The position numbers and the translations under genes were made by a program. A stretch of 64,000 nt of DNA from an uncultured Hungatella sp. GTDB lineage: Bacteria; Bacillota; Clostridia; Lachnospirales; Lachnospiraceae. The stretch spans positions 33,223 through 97,222 of the forward strand of contig CAJTUV010000008.1 in assembly GCA_910579515.1 (NCBI GenBank), in the 5' to 3' direction. Positions 60,271 through 64,000 of this stretch are shown in pieces. The notes beneath the pieces were generated by a model, which saw nothing but the letters and a program-made list of their open reading frames with translations, did no database searches and had not been told where the DNA came from. Each line of letters opens with the position of its first letter. The first letter of the stretch is position 1.

Positions 60271-61497
60271 CTACGAATCTGCACATTTTTCCAACATCTT
60301 TAAATACAGTTGATAATATTTTGATGTCATGGTTTTTACTGTATATTTTTCTCTTGCCCTTGATTCAACGGTTTCAGTACATTGCTTTTTCATACCAATC
60401 ATCTCTGTTATACTTTTCACAAGAGCCTCAACATCTCCGTATTTCACAAACTTACTGTACTCATGTAACGCAATCGTCTCTGTTCCTCCAGACTCAAAAG
60501 CGACCACTGGTGTTCCACAGCAAAGGCTCTCTGCACATGACATTCCAAATGTCTCTCTTTTACTCGTCAGCACTGTTAAGTCGGCTATATTATATAAGTC
60601 TCCTAATTCTTTCTTATCTGCAATATTTCCAATCATTTTTACATTATGTGGAATTGCAGGAATATCCTTAATATAAAATGGACCTGCCACAATAAATTGG
60701 TACTGTGGGCATCGTCTTGCTGCCTCAAATAAATAATAACCACCTTTAGGATCATGGATATTATCAGAAAAATTTGAAGTCACATGTAGGACTATATGTT
60801 CATAGCCTGGCAATAAATACTTTTGTTTTTCCAGAACCTCTCTTCTATTAAATATATCTGTATTAACAGCGTTTTCGATTAAATACACTGGTATATTTCC
60901 TACAATCGGCGAAGTAGCAATCCTTCTCTTTTGCCACTCTGACACAACAGTAAATGCAAAATGATCCGCATTGTCAAAGGAGAATTTCATCTTTTTCCAT
61001 TCATATGCCGTACGATTAAAAAGATATCTATGTGTTCTGTCAAATACATGGCTACATTTTTTGCATCCCGTTTGATACCCCTTACAGTCAAAAGCATGTG
61101 GGCAATTCCCAGTATAGTAAAATTCCGCATGATTTGTAATCACTGTTGGTATTTGGTATTTCTTCAAATACTCGAAAAGCATATAAATGTTTAAATTATA
61201 AAAATTGGGACAATGAACATGAACGATATCTGGATTCACCTTACGAATATAGTTTAGCGTTCCAAGAGTTGGCAAATTTCCTATGCCATATTTTATTCCT
61301 ACCAGTCTTGCCAAAAGATAATAAAACCTGGTTACATTCCATGATGCGACTCGATACTCGTTCTCTCCTGCAGGACCGCCAACCTGATAGCAATGATAAA
61401 ATTGGCATTTTGTATTCAATCTTTCTTCAATATTTTTTATAATTTCTGCTATACTTCCACCATCTCTTGACCAGTTAATCGTAAGTACCTTGAGCAT
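60271..61497 (-). CDS. family 4 glycosyltransferase
   Basis: The 408-residue GT-B enzyme has an N-terminal domain with VLTINWSRDGGSIAEI and a glycosyltransferase 4 C-half with the signature ETFGMSCAESLCCGTPVVAFESGG (about 315-338). A Cys cluster (about 130-150) may bind zinc, as in the WcaC/Wzc-type capsule GT4 group. Placed after the ABC flippase gene; donor and acceptor unknown. Confidence 0.88.
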   Translation of the reverse strand: MLKVLTINWSRDGGSIAEIIKNIEERLNTKCQFYHCYQVGGPAGENEYRVASWNVTRFYYLLARLVGIKYGIGNLPTLGTLNYIRKVNPDIVHVHCPNFYNLNIYMLFEYLKKYQIPTVITNHAEFYYTGNCPHAFDCKGYQTGCKKCSHVFDRTHRYLFNRTAYEWKKMKFSFDNADHFAFTVVSEWQKRRIATSPIVGNIPVYLIENAVNTDIFNRREVLEKQKYLLPGYEHIVLHVTSNFSDNIHDPKGGYYLFEAARRCPQYQFIVAGPFYIKDIPAIPHNVKMIGNIADKKELGDLYNIADLTVLTSKRETFGMSCAESLCCGTPVVAFESGGTETIALHEYSKFVKYGDVEALVKSITEMIGMKKQCTETVESRAREKYTVKTMTSKYYQLYLKMLEKCADS

Positions 61498-61501
61498 CTA
61501 A

Positions 61502-63241
61502 TCATCTCTCCCGTTCAATCTTTCCGTCCTTTACCCTATACACCATGTCGCACCCTGCTATTGTCTGAAGCCTATGCGCAATAATCAACATCGTTTTTCT
61601 TCCAAATAAGTTATTAATAGACTCCATAATTGCAGCCTCTGTTTCGTTATCCAATGCAGAGGTCGCTTCATCAAAAACCAATAATTCCGGATCATGGTAT
61701 AATGCCCTTGCAATGCCAATACGTTGTCTCTGGCCACCTGATAAACGAATCCCACGCTCTCCAATCTCTGTATCCAATCCTTTTGGTAAAGAACGAACAA
61801 ATTCAGCCAGCTGTGCTTCCTCTAATGCGTGCCACACTTTCTCATCCAACTGTTCTTCTCTTCCCAGCCCAAACGCAACATTTGCCCGTATCGTATCATC
61901 CAGCATAAAAATAGATTGTGGAATATATCCTATATGTGCCAGCCACTCTTCATAGGCAGACATCACATCCTTCCCGTCAATAGTAACCATCCCCTCTTGT
62001 GGTAGTAAAAGGCCTAATAAAATATCTACCGCCGTGGTTTTTCCTGCGCCAGAAGTTCCCACAATCCCAACAGATTTTCCTACTGGAATCACCATTTGCG
62101 CTCCGTCTAGTACCTTCTGTGTGGAATTGGGATAACTATATGAAACATTTTTTAATAAAATCTCCTTTTTCAATTCTAAACTTTCTTTACACTCTTCTTG
62201 TACACATTTCTCCCTTCTTCCGCCTTCATCCAATAATAGTAAATTCTCCATCAATTTATCTAATGCTGGTTCCTGGTAGGAAATCATATTCAATGCGCCG
62301 ACGATACGATTTGCACTAGGCATTAGTTTTACTGCTGCCATAGCAAAGGCCCCTAAACTTGGAAATAGCGTTTTTGCTTCCCTGCCACTATAAATCATAA
62401 TTGCAATTAGGGCTAAGACAGAGCAAACACTAACCATTTCAATTAGAAGCCGCGGAACATTATATAAAACCGTTCTTTTTCGCTCTGCCTGTATTGTAAC
62501 CCTTCCACTTCTTTCATAATTTTCCTCAAAAAATTCCTCCCTATGTGCAACTTTCACTTCTTTGATACCGTTAATCGCCTGAAGCAGCCACTTATTTGTT
62601 AAAGCACTATGTTTCTGTGCTAATAGCCCTTCTCTGCGCAAAACCGGCTTCACTGCCTTTGTTATTAGCAGCATAATAATTAGCATCATTACTGCAACAA
62701 AGCTCGTCATAAATGGATCAATTAAAAAAATGGTGATAATCAAAACCAATGCAACAATAGACTCTGTCCAAAAGCCTAATAAAGTAGTCAGCAACTCATA
62801 GGTATGAGTCACGTCTTCTTGAATTACACGAATAATCTCTCCTGACTGAGCGTTCAAGTAATATTCATAGGGACGCTGTATATATACACAAAGCAATTTA
62901 CGCTGTGTTGCAAAACGGTTATTACACACGAAGCGCGCCTGCATATAATATTGAAATATCAGAAATAAGTCCTTCACGATAAAGATCACGATCAAACTCA
63001 CGATGCATGCTATCGCAAAACTCTTATGTGAATAAATGTTAAACAAATTGCATACCCATATTACCATTTCATTGGAAGCCATAAATTCTGGCTGCATGAT
63101 TACTGTTATTAGCGGAAGCATCATGGATACCCCCAAAGCTTCTAAGAATGCACCTATCAACATCATGCATAGAAGTATCAATATTTTCTTTTTCTGTTCT
63201 TTCTCTAATATACAGTTAAACTTCTTTATCACTGAATACAT
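61502..63241 (-). CDS. ABC transporter with fused permease and ATPase (PglK/MsbA-like glycolipid flippase)
   Basis: The 579-residue protein has six membrane helices (about 20-300) followed by an ATPase domain with Walker A GTSGAGKTT (about 394-402), RLSGGQRQRIGIARAL (about 494) and Walker B LLVFDEATSAL. Half-transporters of this kind flip lipid-linked oligosaccharides. In this operon it likely plays the role that Wzx plays elsewhere. ATG at 63241 with GGAGAATATTTG upstream. Confidence 0.9.
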   Translation of the reverse strand: MYSVIKKFNCILEKEQKKKILILLCMMLIGAFLEALGVSMMLPLITVIMQPEFMASNEMVIWVCNLFNIYSHKSFAIACIVSLIVIFIVKDLFLIFQYYMQARFVCNNRFATQRKLLCVYIQRPYEYYLNAQSGEIIRVIQEDVTHTYELLTTLLGFWTESIVALVLIITIFLIDPFMTSFVAVMMLIIMLLITKAVKPVLRREGLLAQKHSALTNKWLLQAINGIKEVKVAHREEFFEENYERSGRVTIQAERKRTVLYNVPRLLIEMVSVCSVLALIAIMIYSGREAKTLFPSLGAFAMAAVKLMPSANRIVGALNMISYQEPALDKLMENLLLLDEGGRREKCVQEECKESLELKKEILLKNVSYSYPNSTQKVLDGAQMVIPVGKSVGIVGTSGAGKTTAVDILLGLLLPQEGMVTIDGKDVMSAYEEWLAHIGYIPQSIFMLDDTIRANVAFGLGREEQLDEKVWHALEEAQLAEFVRSLPKGLDTEIGERGIRLSGGQRQRIGIARALYHDPELLVFDEATSALDNETEAAIMESINNLFGRKTMLIIAHRLQTIAGCDMVYRVKDGKIERER

Positions 63242-63267
63242 CAAATATTCTCCTATGATATTCTATG

Positions 63268-64000
63268 TTAGTCATTTTCATATCTAATAAACCAATCCCA
63301 CTCTCTCCCTGGCAAAGCCCAATATACCTCCAAGTTAAACGCCTGTTCTACTCCTACCTGTTCTCGATACCCAGCTCTCTCCAAACTTCTTTCCTTGTTT
63401 AAAATTGAGATATAAGGATATTCAAATGGACTTATATCACCATATCTTCCTTGATCAATATAAGTTGTAATATTTTTAAAGACCATTAGTGCTAAATATG
63501 CTGACATAAACATCATAACACCTTGTTTCAGCAACCTGAAACCAATATTTATAATCAAATTAGCCAACAACACAACTTCCACAAATTTAAAACCACCAAA
63601 CAACCGCGAACCAAAATATTGGGAAAATGCAATATTTCCAATAAAGCCCATAAAATAAACTTTATATAATAGATCTTGAAAATTATTTTCCTTTTCTTTT
63701 GAATTCGTCACATGATAAAGGAAATAGATCAGAGCAAAAAGAACACATCTTTCCAAGGTTCCCCAAATAAAAAAAGATGTATGCTTCGTATAAGCCGCTC
63801 CCTGCTTCCCAAATAAGAAAATACACAGTTTTTGAAACCACGGTCCTCTGCTTGCTGCTGCAAATATTCCAGCTAGCGCAAGAATATAGTAATAACTTTT
63901 TTCTTTAAATTTGATGCCTATCGGAACCACCAGAAATATCGCTGATGTCTTGTGAAAAGAAATTGCTACAAAAGCCAATAAATAATAAAAAATATATTTC
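63268..64000 (-). CDS. EpsG/Wzy-like polysaccharide polymerase, N-terminal part beyond window
   Basis: At least 243 C-terminal residues of a polytopic membrane protein are visible, and the frame is open through the right edge. It has the EpsG-family sequence AFVAISFHKTSAIFL followed by several helices, and a polar C-terminal tail of about 60 residues (ending FIRYEND). The predicted role is polymerisation of the repeat unit. Together with the flippase it shows operon 3 follows a polymerase route, unlike operon 1. Confidence 0.8.
   Translation of the reverse strand, partial: KYIFYYLLAFVAISFHKTSAIFLVVPIGIKFKEKSYYYILALAGIFAAASRGPWFQKLCIFLFGKQGAAYTKHTSFFIWGTLERCVLFALIYFLYHVTNSKEKENNFQDLLYKVYFMGFIGNIAFSQYFGSRLFGGFKFVEVVLLANLIINIGFRLLKQGVMMFMSAYLALMVFKNITTYIDQGRYGDISPFEYPYISILNKERSLERAGYREQVGVEQAFNLEVYWALPGREWDWFIRYEND

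Overview
The window looks like a gut Lachnospiraceae-type Clostridia chromosome (Blautia/Ruminococcus gnavus/Clostridium cluster XIVa style). This rests on low-to-moderate GC, strong GGAGG ribosome sites, secreted proteins with YG/WYY-type cell-wall-binding repeats, a CspA-like S8 protease, a TIGR04086 membrane protein and an S-layer-free Gram-positive envelope gene set. No rRNA, tRNA or CRISPR array was seen. Almost all of the sequence encodes surface glycan synthesis, in three long operons that all run on the minus strand and are separated by short housekeeping or accessory stretches.

Left edge (1-3.8 kb): a plus-strand membrane acyltransferase whose N-terminal codons are an 11-copy (or longer, cut by the window edge) GAGCA pentanucleotide repeat, a classic slipped-strand switch design. 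It is followed by a complete-length IS66 element (1284-3707) abutting the C-terminal remnant of a second IS66 transposase.

Glycan operon 1 (21.4 to 3.8 kb, minus): an initiating polyprenyl glycosylphosphotransferase, a TarF-like transferase, TagGH-type exporter, LicD, a CTP:polyol-phosphate cytidylyltransferase, a second CDP-polyol transferase, a large HAD protein, a GatZ-like and a GatD-like enzyme, then YfhO, GtrB-like GT2, a UbiA-family prenyltransferase and a polytopic membrane protein. Read together, GatZ + GatD + IspD/TarI-like + TarF-like suggest synthesis of CDP-galactitol (or a related CDP-hexitol) and its transfer into a teichoic-acid-like polymer; this is inference. An orphan tyrosine recombinase faces the operon.

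Middle (22.5-34.5 kb): a GT2, a four-repeat secreted beta-rich protein, TIGR04086 membrane protein, CNNM/CorC-type CBS protein, divergent LspA, S8 protease, a ClpX-like AAA+ unfoldase, HtrA.

Glycan operon 2 (44.3 to 32.7 kb, minus): a ThDP enzyme, an epimerase-methyltransferase fusion, three GT2 proteins, a second initiating glycosylphosphotransferase and an LCP ligase, closed by a strong terminator. The ThDP enzyme plus C-methyltransferase fusion hints at a branched-chain sugar.

44.4-49.4 kb: two cell-wall-binding-repeat proteins, two small coiled-coil genes, a 0.6-kb gene-poor stretch and a COG3044 ABC-class ATPase.

Glycan operon 3 (right edge to 49.6 kb, minus, incomplete): EpsG-like polymerase (partial), ABC flippase, GT4, GT2, GT10 and a surface-carbohydrate GT, then a contiguous set for CMP-legionaminic-acid-like nonulosonic acid (PtmE-like, LegF, LegB, LegC, LegG, a FemAB/GNAT-like acyltransferase, LegI).
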